Part shown: positions 1-9,343 of the stretch, one piece after another | How positions within the stretch are numbered: the stretch's first letter is position 1 | Layout: the number at the start of each line of letters is the position of its first letter | Assembly: GCF_022836435.1 (NCBI RefSeq) | Contig: NZ_BQXC01000001.1 | Span: 812,569-876,568 of the forward strand | Direction: 5' to 3' | From: Nitrosomonas sp. PY1 | Lineage (GTDB): Bacteria; Pseudomonadota; Gammaproteobacteria; Burkholderiales; Nitrosomonadaceae | Length of the DNA: 64,000 nt | Notes under the pieces: generated by a model | Databases searched by the model: none | What the model saw: the letters and a program-made list of their open reading frames with translations, nothing else | What the model was told of the DNA's origin: nothing | Made by a program: the position numbers and the translations under genes

Positions 1-90
1 ATTATGAATCATGGGAAGTTCTAACCGAATGTGGCAAGTACAATCTGTCATTCTAGTTCCACAAAAAACGTTTTTTGGGGAATTTATTTC

Positions 91-582
91 TTGAGTCTGC
101 ATTCATTTTCTTGTTTTGTACGGACTGCATTTATTCATTATTGTTTGTCGACATATAGATTTCTTGCCTGCAGAGTACTATTGACTTTTTTTTTATTTAC
201 AGTATCCCAGGCTTATGCTGTAAATCATTACCACGTCGTTATTAATAAAAGCGTTGGTGAAAGTAGTATATCAACCAATTCGCTCCGGTCTATTTTTAGC
301 ATGCATTTGAAAACATGGCCAGATGGGACAAAAATAAGGGTTTTTGTGTTAGCTGATGATGATCCATTGCATCAAATGTTTTCTAAAGAAAAACTGAATG
401 TTTTTCCGTATCAACTGAGATCCACTTGGGACAGACTGGTATTTTCCGGAACAGGTCAAGCGCCCATTAAGGTTAATTCCATTGAAGAAATGCTGGAGAA
501 AATAATCAGTACACCTGGTGCAATCGGTTATCTATGGAGAGCCAATATTAATGAAAATGTTAACGTGCTCACAATTAAATAA
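91..582 (+). CDS. Small periplasmic-binding-like (PstS-type) exported protein
   Basis: About 163 residues. After a long hydrophobic leader ending near SQAYA, the mature part (about 120 residues) has the pattern of the short PstS-like proteins: VVINKSV..., a segment on which-loop-follows 'IFSMHLKTWPDGTKI', a central LRSTWDRLVFSG region and a C-terminal PGAIGYL motif. It is far shorter than a true phosphate-binding PstS and has no ABC permease or ATPase neighbours, so it is probably a ligand-binding or sensory partner rather than a transporter component. The start is uncertain: a TTG at 91 has a GGGGAA ribosome-binding-like sequence 8 bases upstream; a GTG at 31 in the same frame has none. The stop overlaps the next gene's start region, which suggests translational coupling with the porin-like gene. 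Confidence 0.7.
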   Translation: MSLHSFSCFVRTAFIHYCLSTYRFLACRVLLTFFLFTVSQAYAVNHYHVVINKSVGESSISTNSLRSIFSMHLKTWPDGTKIRVFVLADDDPLHQMFSKEKLNVFPYQLRSTWDRLVFSGTGQAPIKVNSIEEMLEKIISTPGAIGYLWRANINENVNVLTIK

Positions 583-1969
583 CTTTTTGACGGGATTTTC
601 CGGCAGAATTGTAAAGCAGTTTATGTTACTACTGCTGTTTGAGAGCGTATTTTTTTGCGCCTATGCTGAGAATCAAGTGGTACAAAAAACAATAACCAAT
701 TCACAAGAAACTTCACTCAAGTGGTTGCAGACTTCTGCGCTGCCTTCATTTATAACTGAAGTAAAAAGACCTGCATGGATCAATAATGCTGCGAATTGGT
801 ATCAAAAAAAATCACGTGAAGGCGATTTACAGATTCATGGTTTTATTGGCCAATCGTATATCGTAACGACGCATAATAATGTTTTTGGCAATAGTGATGG
901 TGGGTTGGGAAGTTTTGGATTAACGGAGGCAGGTATTAATGCATCGTTTCGGCCTTTACCAAGATTATTGATTGCAGCACAAGGATTATCGCGTCGTGCA
1001 GGTGAAGGAAGTTCCGGTATGCCTCGACTTGATTTTGGATTCTTGGATTATCGATTATATTCGCATGAAGCCAATCAATTCGGTATCAGAGTCGGTCGAT
1101 TAAAAAATCCATTTGGTTTCTATAACGATACGCGCGATGTACCGTTTACTCGACCGAGTATTCTACTGCCGCAATCAATTTATTTCGATCGCACACGAAA
1201 TCTTGCGTTATCGGGTGATGGTGTGCATTTGTATGGAGATATTTCACATCCCCAATGGGGGACACTTTCAACACAATTTGGTTTCCTCTTTCCTATCGTT
1301 ACTGATAAAGATACACGAGCATCTGTTTTGATAGGGGATCATATGAATGGTCACTTAACCCAAGAACCATCTATTATCGGACGAGGTATTTATGAAACCA
1401 ATGACAGGCGAATAGTTCTAGCGGTCAGTGGGGTGTGGCTCAATACCGATTATGTTTCAAGAGCCGGAGATAAACTGGGTGGGCAAAGCATTTCGAACGG
1501 TTCATTGCAATTTTCTCCGGTTTATTTCTCGGCACAATACAATGCAGAGCGTTGGAGCTTGACGTCTGAATACGCTATTCGGCATTTTGCGTATACTAAT
1601 TTTAATAATACAGTGCTCGATGGCATTAATTTCTATGGTGAGAGTTATTATGTACAGGGTGAATATCGCTTTACACCCAAATGGGAAGGGTTTGTGCGTT
1701 ACGATGCTTTGTTTACCGATCGATCCGATAAGAGCGGGAAGCAGTGGGTCTCGGAAAATCCAGATAGTCGGCACGGGCTTGAGCATTCACGCTACGCCAA
1801 AGACATTACTGTTGGAATACGTTGGAATATTACACCCGAGTTTATGTTGCGTGCCGAGTATCATCATGTGAATGGAACGGGTTGGTTATCGCGGCTGGAT
1901 AACATGTATCCGGAAAATACACATAAAGAATGGGATCTTTTTGCCATACAAGGTTCTTATCGTTTCTAA
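551..1969 (+). CDS. Outer-membrane beta-barrel (porin-like) protein
   Basis: About 472 residues with an N-terminal signal (hydrophobic LLLLFESVFF ending in AYA) and then a protein rich in alternating polar/aromatic strands, many Gly and Tyr/Phe residues, and a C-terminal aromatic end (GSYRF) typical of outer-membrane barrels. The strand pattern (FGIRVGRLKNPFGFYNDTR, then YFSAQYN.., YYVQGEYRF, WEGFVRYD) resembles phosphate-porin/OprP-like families, but the exact family is not certain. The ATG at 551 is chosen because a GGAG lies 10 bases upstream; an internal ATG at 623 would give a shorter signal peptide. It overlaps the preceding gene by about 32 bases and is followed after 11 bases by the GGDEF-EAL gene, so the three are probably one operon. 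Confidence 0.75.
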   Translation: MKMLTCSQLNNFLTGFSGRIVKQFMLLLLFESVFFCAYAENQVVQKTITNSQETSLKWLQTSALPSFITEVKRPAWINNAANWYQKKSREGDLQIHGFIGQSYIVTTHNNVFGNSDGGLGSFGLTEAGINASFRPLPRLLIAAQGLSRRAGEGSSGMPRLDFGFLDYRLYSHEANQFGIRVGRLKNPFGFYNDTRDVPFTRPSILLPQSIYFDRTRNLALSGDGVHLYGDISHPQWGTLSTQFGFLFPIVTDKDTRASVLIGDHMNGHLTQEPSIIGRGIYETNDRRIVLAVSGVWLNTDYVSRAGDKLGGQSISNGSLQFSPVYFSAQYNAERWSLTSEYAIRHFAYTNFNNTVLDGINFYGESYYVQGEYRFTPKWEGFVRYDALFTDRSDKSGKQWVSENPDSRHGLEHSRYAKDITVGIRWNITPEFMLRAEYHHVNGTGWLSRLDNMYPENTHKEWDLFAIQGSYRF

Positions 1970-1980
1970 TCGTACTACTG

Positions 1981-4923
1981 ATGAATAACAGTTCGGAACA
2001 TCCAATCGTCAAGTCACAGCTTACGGCAGTCAAGGAGCAGAAAAACTTTTATAGTTTGCGGTGGAAGCTTTTATTTGGTAGTAGCCTGATATTGCTAGCA
2101 ATTGTTGTGGTGTTTTCTGCGATCAGTTATTGGGGGTTGATGCAAAGCTTTGATGATCAGAGGCAGATTGACCATAAGCGTTTCTCGAGAGAGATCGATA
2201 ATTTGATTGATAATACTACACAAAACTTAGATCGACTTGCTGAGATAATTCCCTTTCTGAATGGTATGAGAGACGCATTATTAGTGAATGACAGCGAGCA
2301 TATAAGTAAGGCTTTCGATCAGCACTGGTCATTGTTGCAGTTTCATAATGATGTCGAGTTTGTTTATTTTTTTAATGATAAAAATCAATTCGTTGCTGGT
2401 TGGGATAATGCCGAGTATGCTGATATCGAAACGGAAATGCTGCGGAATTGGGTTGTGCATGTTAACCAATTCGAGCAACCGATAAATCCGCTGTCTTGCC
2501 AAGAAAATTGCGTACAGTTCACTATAGCGCCTTTATTGGTTGATGGACGTAAAGTGGGTACTGTAGTACTCGGGATTTCGCTGGTTGATGTATTGGTATC
2601 TTTTAAACGTATTTTCGGCGCTGATATTGGTTTACTCATTAAACAGCAAAAAAACTTAAATTCCCAAGAAAATTTCCGAGTTATTAAAAATTGGGGTGTT
2701 TATATTTCTGTACTGACTAATCCGGAAGGAAATTATCAATTTAATTACCAAATTCTTCATAAAGCATCTGAAATATATCCACAGATTGGAGTTTTGGAAG
2801 AGAGCGTGCAAGTCAGCGGTCGTAATTTGCATCACCAATTGGAGCTATTTGCATTAAATGCTGTTGAGGCCGATAGCGCATCCTTGGTTGTTATTACCGA
2901 TGTTACAGCGGCTGTTAGAAACATTCGTAATTCAATTTGGAATATTGGACTAACCGGATTGTTAGGGTTGATCATTTCTCAGCTTCTTTTGTTTTTAATA
3001 TTGACTCGAATACTTTCACGCTTAAAGGATGTTGCAATTGCCTTGCCTTTACTTGCAAGCGGTCAGTTTGAGAGTTTCCGTCAGTCTCTGTCTGTTTTAA
3101 TACGAACTTCTAGAGATGAAGTCGATACTTTGTCCGAGGCTGCAATTACTTTGTCGCATCAATTGGAAAAGCTTGAATTGAAAATATCGTCTCGTACAAA
3201 GATGTTGATTGAACAAAGAGATGAGCTTAGCCGAGAAAGAGATTTCGTGAAAAATCTGTTGAATACGGCACAGGCGATTGTTTTGACGCAAAATTCAGCA
3301 GGAAAAATCATTACTCTGAATGGTTATGGAGAAATGCTAACTCGCTACACAGAAGCAGAATTGTTAGGTAAATCATTTTTGGGTACATTGATTCCAGAGT
3401 ACGACTCGGAAGATGCGATGAGTCGTTTTGCAGAGATTCATTCTGGACAAAAAATGCAATTACGCCATGAAGCAATAACTTATTGTAAAGATGGATCAAA
3501 GCGTCATGTGGCATGGCTTCATTCTCACCTTTCTTGGAATTCCGAAGAAGATCCCTCCATTTTGTCTGTTGGCTTGGATGTTACCGAATATAAGCGTGTA
3601 GAAGGGCATTTGGCATGGCTGGCAGATCATGATCCTTTGACCAATATGCTCAATCGACGCCGTTTCAGCGAAGAGTTGGAGCAAGTATTGCATCGTTCCG
3701 AGCGATATCTCCATCCTGGTGCATTGTTGTTTTTTGATTTGGATCGATTTAAATACATTAATGATGTCAGTGGTCATCAAGCAGGGGATAGTTTGTTGAA
3801 AATGGTAGCTACCATGTTGGCTAAGACAACACGAACTGGTGACATTACCGGTCGATTAGGAGGTGACGAGTTTGCCATTATCTTACCGGAAATTAATGCG
3901 GAAGGCGCGATTGAGGTCGCGAAGAAAGTTTTAACTCAGCTTAATCAGGCGCAACTTACCATTAATGGCCGTACCCATAAAATTTCGGCCAGCATTGGTA
4001 TTGCATTATTTCCTCAGCATGGTGGAAATATTCAGGATCTGCTTGCGGCAGCTGATCTCGCAATGTATCAGGCAAAGTCTATCGGACGAAACGCATGGTA
4101 TTTATTTTCGGATGATGATCGTATCCTTGATCGCATTCAATTACTGGTGGACTGGAAAGAGCGGATTGAGTATGCGCAAACTCATGATAACTTTATGTTG
4201 TATTTGCAGCCGATTATGCATATCAAAACCAAGCAAATTACACATTATGAGGTGTTAATTCGCATGCAAGATAGAGATGGCACGATACGGTCGCCGGGTG
4301 ATTTTATCCCTGCCGCAGAAAATACTGGATTGATACATGCCATTGACCATATGGTATTGCGCAAAGCGATTGCTCAGGCAGCGATGATTTATGAAGCCGG
4401 AGTTTTTGCTAATTTTTCTATCAATTTATCTGCGCATGCTTTTAATGATCCTGAGTTGATGCCGATTCTGAAACAACAATTGTCTGAATATCATATAGAT
4501 CCAGAAAATTTGATGTTTGAGATCACAGAAACTGCTGCGTTAGAAGATATTCCGGGTGCGCGTACTTTAATGAAGGAAATGAAAGAATTGGGATGCGGTT
4601 TTGTATTGGATGATTTTGGTGTGGGTTTTTCCTCTTTCTTTTATTTAAGAGAATTACCGGTCGATACTGTCAAGATTGACGGGTCGTTTATTAAAAATCT
4701 AGCAAGTAATAGCGATGATGTTATTTTAGTAAATGCCTTATGCAGCGTAGCTCGAGGATTTGGTAGGAAGGTGACTGCAGAATTTGTTGAAAGCGAAGAA
4801 ATTTTGAAGATCATTGAGCAAATGGATATCGATTATGCACAGGGTTATTACATCGGTAGGCCGTCTCCCATTGAGCAATTTTTAACTGAAAGAATTGGAT
4901 TTAATGATTTATCCTCTAAATAG
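1981..4923 (+). CDS. Membrane PAS-GGDEF-EAL cyclic-di-GMP protein
   Basis: About 980 residues. A membrane segment near residues 30-50 and another near 318-345 bracket a periplasmic sensor region of about 265 residues that contains a CxxxxC pair (SCQENC). A HAMP-like/coiled stretch, then a PAS domain (about 420-540) precede a GGDEF domain with an intact GGDEF at about 627-631 and an upstream RTGD I-site exactly five residues before it. The EAL domain has EVL instead of EAL at about 757 and DDFGVG at about 877. So diguanylate cyclase activity with product inhibition is plausible, and phosphodiesterase activity is possible but not assured. The start is placed at the ATG at 1981, 11 bases after the porin gene; an in-frame upstream GTG lies inside the porin gene. 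Confidence 0.9.
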   Translation: MNNSSEHPIVKSQLTAVKEQKNFYSLRWKLLFGSSLILLAIVVVFSAISYWGLMQSFDDQRQIDHKRFSREIDNLIDNTTQNLDRLAEIIPFLNGMRDALLVNDSEHISKAFDQHWSLLQFHNDVEFVYFFNDKNQFVAGWDNAEYADIETEMLRNWVVHVNQFEQPINPLSCQENCVQFTIAPLLVDGRKVGTVVLGISLVDVLVSFKRIFGADIGLLIKQQKNLNSQENFRVIKNWGVYISVLTNPEGNYQFNYQILHKASEIYPQIGVLEESVQVSGRNLHHQLELFALNAVEADSASLVVITDVTAAVRNIRNSIWNIGLTGLLGLIISQLLLFLILTRILSRLKDVAIALPLLASGQFESFRQSLSVLIRTSRDEVDTLSEAAITLSHQLEKLELKISSRTKMLIEQRDELSRERDFVKNLLNTAQAIVLTQNSAGKIITLNGYGEMLTRYTEAELLGKSFLGTLIPEYDSEDAMSRFAEIHSGQKMQLRHEAITYCKDGSKRHVAWLHSHLSWNSEEDPSILSVGLDVTEYKRVEGHLAWLADHDPLTNMLNRRRFSEELEQVLHRSERYLHPGALLFFDLDRFKYINDVSGHQAGDSLLKMVATMLAKTTRTGDITGRLGGDEFAIILPEINAEGAIEVAKKVLTQLNQAQLTINGRTHKISASIGIALFPQHGGNIQDLLAAADLAMYQAKSIGRNAWYLFSDDDRILDRIQLLVDWKERIEYAQTHDNFMLYLQPIMHIKTKQITHYEVLIRMQDRDGTIRSPGDFIPAAENTGLIHAIDHMVLRKAIAQAAMIYEAGVFANFSINLSAHAFNDPELMPILKQQLSEYHIDPENLMFEITETAALEDIPGARTLMKEMKELGCGFVLDDFGVGFSSFFYLRELPVDTVKIDGSFIKNLASNSDDVILVNALCSVARGFGRKVTAEFVESEEILKIIEQMDIDYAQGYYIGRPSPIEQFLTERIGFNDLSSK

Positions 4924-4972
4924 GCTATTAACAAATCAATCATATTTCTTATTTCCTGAGGCGAACTGAACG

Positions 4973-6172
4973 TTACTCTGCTCTTAATGCATCGACAGGG
5001 TTTAATCTTGCTGCGTATATTGCGGGCGCAATACCAGCTACAAGACCGATAAGCGTCGATACACATAATGCTCCAAGTACGTAATCCCATGGAATATTAA
5101 CGGGTAAACCGCTCACTAGCCATTTTAATAATCCAGCAATTGCAATGCCTGAGCTTAATCCGGCTAATCCTCCTATCGTCGCGAGTGTAATCGACTCTAA
5201 TAAAAACAACATACGAATACGAGCGCGGGTTGCACCGAGTGCGGTTAATAAGCCAATTTCTGCAACACGTTCTGATACGGTAATGTACATCAAAGTAATC
5301 ATTCCTACGGCGCCTACGAGTAATGAGATGCCGCCTAACGCTGCTATCGAAAATTTGAGTATATTCAGAATGGTTGTCAGGGTGCTGAGCATTTGTTTTT
5401 GTGGTGTAATGGTAAAGTCTTCTCGGCCATGACGCGCAACGAGGATATGACGAATATCATCGATGACTGCCTGCATTGGTGCATCGGGAAAATAAGAAAA
5501 ATTGATTTCCATTACACCCTGCCGGTTAAATACCTCCAATGCCCGAGCGGTGGGGATAAACACCGTGTCATCCAAATCAAAACCTAATACATTGCCTTTC
5601 GATGCCATCACGCCAATAATGCGAAAACGTGCCCCACTAATCTGCAGCATTGCTCCAAGCGGACTAGTATTGCCAAACAATTCACGATGAACTTTGGCGC
5701 CGAGTACCGCATAAGGACGGGGATTACGTGGATCATCATTCGGCAGAAATTGCCCCATTGCAACGTGCATATTAAAGGCTTGCGCAAAATGTGGTCCTTG
5801 GCCGTAGGCTGTGACGCGTCTACTACGGCCTTGTGCTCGAATTTCTGCATTACCGACAACATTCGCATTGATATATTGCGCATAGCGGCTTTGCTTTAAC
5901 GCAATACTGTCTTCGATCGTAAGTAATCGGGCACTTCCAATGGCGCCTAATGATCCACCATGAGTATTAATTTTTCCTGGACTGATGTTAATAATATTGG
6001 TACCAAACTGGGTAAATTCAGACAGAACAAAACGCTGCACACCATCGCCAATGGCTGTAAGTAAAATGATTGCGACGATGCCGACCGCAATGCTAGATAC
6101 TGATAAAAGTGTGCGCAAACGATGCGCGGTCAACGCGCGGTAGGAAAATTGCAAAATATCGAGCCAGGTCAT
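4973..6172 (-). CDS. MacB-like ABC transporter permease (FtsX family), second copy
   Basis: 399 residues: one N-terminal membrane helix (LLSVSSIAVGIVAIILLTAI), a large periplasmic MacB-type domain, and three C-terminal helices with the FtsX signature (VAEIGLLTALGATRARIRMLFLLESI). No ATP-binding domain is attached, unlike Escherichia coli MacB. The start codon overlaps the stop of the upstream permease by four bases (ATGA type), so both permeases are translated together and could form a heterodimer energised by the single ATPase at 7358-8041. The substrate cannot be read from the sequence. Confidence 0.9.
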   Translation of the reverse strand: MTWLDILQFSYRALTAHRLRTLLSVSSIAVGIVAIILLTAIGDGVQRFVLSEFTQFGTNIINISPGKINTHGGSLGAIGSARLLTIEDSIALKQSRYAQYINANVVGNAEIRAQGRSRRVTAYGQGPHFAQAFNMHVAMGQFLPNDDPRNPRPYAVLGAKVHRELFGNTSPLGAMLQISGARFRIIGVMASKGNVLGFDLDDTVFIPTARALEVFNRQGVMEINFSYFPDAPMQAVIDDIRHILVARHGREDFTITPQKQMLSTLTTILNILKFSIAALGGISLLVGAVGMITLMYITVSERVAEIGLLTALGATRARIRMLFLLESITLATIGGLAGLSSGIAIAGLLKWLVSGLPVNIPWDYVLGALCVSTLIGLVAGIAPAIYAARLNPVDALRAE

Positions 6173-7371
6173 TTTCTACTCAATGCTGCTACCGCGTTTA
6201 ACCGTGCAGCTTTGATCGCAGGCAGCGTGGTAGCAATGATTCCAGTGATTAATGCAATGCTAATAGCGGCTGCGGAGGCCCAAGTGGGTGCCCAGGCGGG
6301 AAATTGTGGATACAAAATGCGTATCAATAAACTACCCAATTGACCGAATAAAAATCCTAATAAAGCGCCAACTAATGATAACCAAGCAGCTTCAGTGAAG
6401 AATAATCGTCGAATATCGGTCGAAGTGGCACCAATGGCTTTTAATAAGCCAATTTCTGAAGTACGTTGATTGACGGCTACCAGCATCACATTCATGACCA
6501 AAATTCCAGCAACAATCAAGCTAATTGCAGCAATACCGGCCACCGCCAGCGTTAGCGCATGTAGGATACGATCAAATGTTGCCAGTACAGCGTCTTGTGT
6601 GATGACGGTGCTGTCATCTTCACCCTCGTGACTTTGCTTTAATGTGGCAAGTATTGCTTGCTTAGTAGCTGCTATTTCCCCGTGGTTATTAGCTTCTATC
6701 AGAATTCTAAAAAGCGATGTGGTATTAAATAGCGCTTGCGCATAATCGACAGGGATAATCACAATTTCATCTGTATTGAAACCCATTGATTCACCTTGTG
6801 ATGCAAGTATGCCTGAAACCAAGAAACGGCTGTCACCCAAACGAACGCGTTGCCCTATTGCCGGATTGTGTGGGAAGAAATCTGCAGCAATTTTGGCACC
6901 CAATACAATTTGTGCGCTTCTTTCAGAGCCCTGCGTAATAAAGCTTCCTTGCGCCAGCTTCATATGACGAATGGGTATTAAATTTTCATTACTACCCAAT
7001 ACGGTTACTTCTCGTAGGCGGTTTGCCGTTGAAAGCTCAGCCGCACCAATGCTCAACGGTGCATAGCGTTTAACCAGTGGAAGCCTACCTAGTAATTGCG
7101 CATCGTGTAGCGTCAAATCCCGTGGAGTTTGACCAAGAATCGCTCCAGGAAAAGATCCTGCCGTTTCCGCGCGGCCTGGTAAAACCACTAGTAAGTTGGT
7201 GCCGATAGAAGAAAATTGATTAATAACAAAATTTCTAGCGCCATCTCCAAGAGCCGTTAGTATTATGACGGCAGCTACACCTAAAGACATGGCGAGTACG
7301 ATTAAAACTGACCGGATACGGTAGCTGATGACCGCCTTAAGTGCAGTGCGTAACGTATCAAGGAGTGTCAC
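6169..7371 (-). CDS. MacB-like ABC transporter permease (FtsX family), first copy
   Basis: About 400 residues with the same architecture as its downstream neighbour: helix near the N terminus (SVLIVLAMSLGVAAVIILTAL), MacB periplasmic domain, and three C-terminal helices with TSEIGLLKAIGATSTDIRRL. The two permeases are clearly related but diverged, as expected for an old duplication or a heterodimeric exporter. The start is placed at the GTG at 7371, giving a normal cytoplasmic tail and a 14-base overlap with the ATPase gene; an in-frame upstream start at 7425 would add a Lys/Arg-rich extension lying entirely inside the ATPase gene. Confidence 0.88.
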   Translation of the reverse strand: MTLLDTLRTALKAVISYRIRSVLIVLAMSLGVAAVIILTALGDGARNFVINQFSSIGTNLLVVLPGRAETAGSFPGAILGQTPRDLTLHDAQLLGRLPLVKRYAPLSIGAAELSTANRLREVTVLGSNENLIPIRHMKLAQGSFITQGSERSAQIVLGAKIAADFFPHNPAIGQRVRLGDSRFLVSGILASQGESMGFNTDEIVIIPVDYAQALFNTTSLFRILIEANNHGEIAATKQAILATLKQSHEGEDDSTVITQDAVLATFDRILHALTLAVAGIAAISLIVAGILVMNVMLVAVNQRTSEIGLLKAIGATSTDIRRLFFTEAAWLSLVGALLGFLFGQLGSLLIRILYPQFPAWAPTWASAAAISIALITGIIATTLPAIKAARLNAVAALSRK

Positions 7372-8041
7372 GTGCTTGGTCCGTGAGTATTTTGCCGTCA
7401 CGCATGGCAATTTGTCGATTTGCACGAGAGCCTAATTCGCGGTCGTGCGTTACTATAATCAATGTGGTTCCTTGATGCTGAAGGCTTTCCAACAGTAGCA
7501 TGACTTCAGCACCAATCTGATGGTCCAAGTTTCCGGTTGGCTCATCGGCTAATATGATGCTTGGCTGCATGATAGTTGCCCGTGCGATTGCAACGCGCTG
7601 GCGCTGTCCACCAGAAAGTTCAGACGGTCGGTGATTGGCGCGCTGTTCCAGTTCAAAAGCCTGCAAAGCATCGTGTACGCGTATTTTTCTTTCATCGATT
7701 GATACTCCTTCCAGTGTTAGAGGTAACTCGATATTCTCCGCTGCGGTCAAGCGTGGTATCAAGTGAAACGATTGAAAAACAAAGCCAATTTTTCTTCGGC
7801 GAATTTGTGCCTGTTCGATTTCGGTTAGATCGGTTACGGCTTTGTTGTCTAGTTCGTATTGGCCTGCATCGGGTTGATCAAGTAATCCAATGATATTGAG
7901 TAAAGTGGATTTTCCGGAACCTGAAGGACCCATGATAGAAAGATATTCACCAGAAGTAATTTCCAAATTGATTTGATTCAGTGCCAGCACGGTTTGTTCA
8001 CCCATTGTAAATGTACGAGTAATATTGATCAGACGAATCAT
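7358..8041 (-). CDS. MacB/LolD-type ABC transporter ATP-binding protein
   Basis: 227 residues, a complete nucleotide-binding domain: Walker [10 protein letters not shown] near residue 39, Q-loop region [14 protein letters not shown], signature LSGGQRQR, Walker [13 protein letters not shown] and the H-switch IIVTHD. This is the subfamily that powers MacB, LolCDE and FtsX-type permeases. It starts two bases after the adaptor gene stops and overlaps the following permease gene, so it is the second gene of a four-gene operon. Confidence 0.93.
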   Translation of the reverse strand: MIRLINITRTFTMGEQTVLALNQINLEITSGEYLSIMGPSGSGKSTLLNIIGLLDQPDAGQYELDNKAVTDLTEIEQAQIRRRKIGFVFQSFHLIPRLTAAENIELPLTLEGVSIDERKIRVHDALQAFELEQRANHRPSELSGGQRQRVAIARATIMQPSIILADEPTGNLDHQIGAEVMLLLESLQHQGTTLIIVTHDRELGSRANRQIAMRDGKILTDQARDTP

Positions 8042-8043
8042 GC

Positions 8044-9201
8044 TTAAGGAGCTTTTGGGGAGGTGGATACAAGTACGCCACTCTTAATACCATCTTGGTC
8101 AGACGATAACAGAATATGATCTCCTTCTTTTAAGCCGCTGGTAACTTCAGTAAAACTCCAATTACTTAAACCTTTTTCGATAGGTTGTTCAATGAGGCGA
8201 TTATTGGCGTCAACTAGCCAGACTTTGTTATTTTGCCGGAGTGTTTGTGTCGGAATTCGTAACACGTTATTCTTCCTTGCGAGTATCACTTCTACATCGG
8301 CGCTGTAGCCCACTAAAAGTCCTTTTGTAGGAGAAGAATGAAAGTCAACCTCAATATCGACAGTACGCGCTTGTTTTTCTATTTCAGTGATAAAAGGTGC
8401 GATACGCCGAACTTTTCCAGGAAAAACTTTATCTTGCATGGCGTCCAGCGTAATACGAACTTCCTGGTCGACTTGAATTTTGGGAGCATCGACTTCATCC
8501 ATGGGCGCTGAAACGTATAAACATTGATCATCGATAAGATCAATCGTTGGTGGAGTGGGAATCCCAGGAGGAGAAGGCGTAGTGAATTCTCCCAGTTCGC
8601 CGCTGATATGACCTATAACGCCAGAGAATGGTGCGGTAATGATGGTGCGGTCAATGGTTGCTTGACTCACGCGAATTTGCGCTTCCGCTCGCTTGATATC
8701 GGATATGGCTGCTTCGCAGCTTGCACGACGGGAGTTTGCGTTTGCACGAGTATCGTCCACTCGTTGGGGGCTAACAAAGTTTTTGCTGAGTAGCTGTTGC
8801 GTTCGAATATATTCGCGTTGTGCATTATCAGCTAAAATGCAAGCTTCTTGTCTGCGTTCTTGTGCTGTTGCAAGCTGTCGTTGTGCCAAATCCAGCTGCG
8901 CTCGCAAGTCATGATTCCATAATTCCAATAAAACTTGTCCTGCTTGCACACGGTCACCTTCTCTTATCCAAATCTTCGCGATCTGTCCACCTGAAGCCGG
9001 AGCAAGATTAGATCTTCGACAAGATTTGACTGTACCTGCGCGAGTATTCACAATAACTGCTTCTACGTCACCTGTAGAAACAGTTATCCATTCAACCAAT
9101 ATCGGTTTGGGGCGTATGTAATACCAACCAGCCAGTAATAAAATACTGATCACAACGATAATAGTTATCCATCGAAGTGAATTCTGAGTATGAGGTTTCA
9201 T
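8044..9201 (-). CDS. HlyD/MacA-family periplasmic adaptor of the ABC exporter
   Basis: About 385 residues: N-terminal membrane anchor (WITIIVVISILLLAGWYYI), lipoyl half-motif (SGGQIAKIWIREGDRVQAGQ), a coiled-coil hairpin rich in Ala, Gln and Arg, the second lipoyl half (TIITAPFSGVIGHI), and beta-barrel and membrane-proximal domains. In MacAB systems such an adaptor links the inner-membrane permease to TolC. The first gene of the operon; no TolC-like channel gene is nearby, so it would have to use one encoded elsewhere. The ATG at 9201 is preferred; a TTG four codons upstream is also in frame. Confidence 0.92.
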   Translation of the reverse strand: MKPHTQNSLRWITIIVVISILLLAGWYYIRPKPILVEWITVSTGDVEAVIVNTRAGTVKSCRRSNLAPASGGQIAKIWIREGDRVQAGQVLLELWNHDLRAQLDLAQRQLATAQERRQEACILADNAQREYIRTQQLLSKNFVSPQRVDDTRANANSRRASCEAAISDIKRAEAQIRVSQATIDRTIITAPFSGVIGHISGELGEFTTPSPPGIPTPPTIDLIDDQCLYVSAPMDEVDAPKIQVDQEVRITLDAMQDKVFPGKVRRIAPFITEIEKQARTVDIEVDFHSSPTKGLLVGYSADVEVILARKNNVLRIPTQTLRQNNKVWLVDANNRLIEQPIEKGLSNWSFTEVTSGLKEGDHILLSSDQDGIKSGVLVSTSPKAP

Positions 9202-9343
9202 GTGATATGTCAATTGTTTCAGAAAGAATAACGCATCAGTTGTGTTTCAATTTAAAACTGCGTATTTTACATCTTTAAGCTGAAATCCCGACAAATAGCT
9301 GTGCAGGAAATTAATTTAACTCGTAGGGTAATAATCTAATTTT

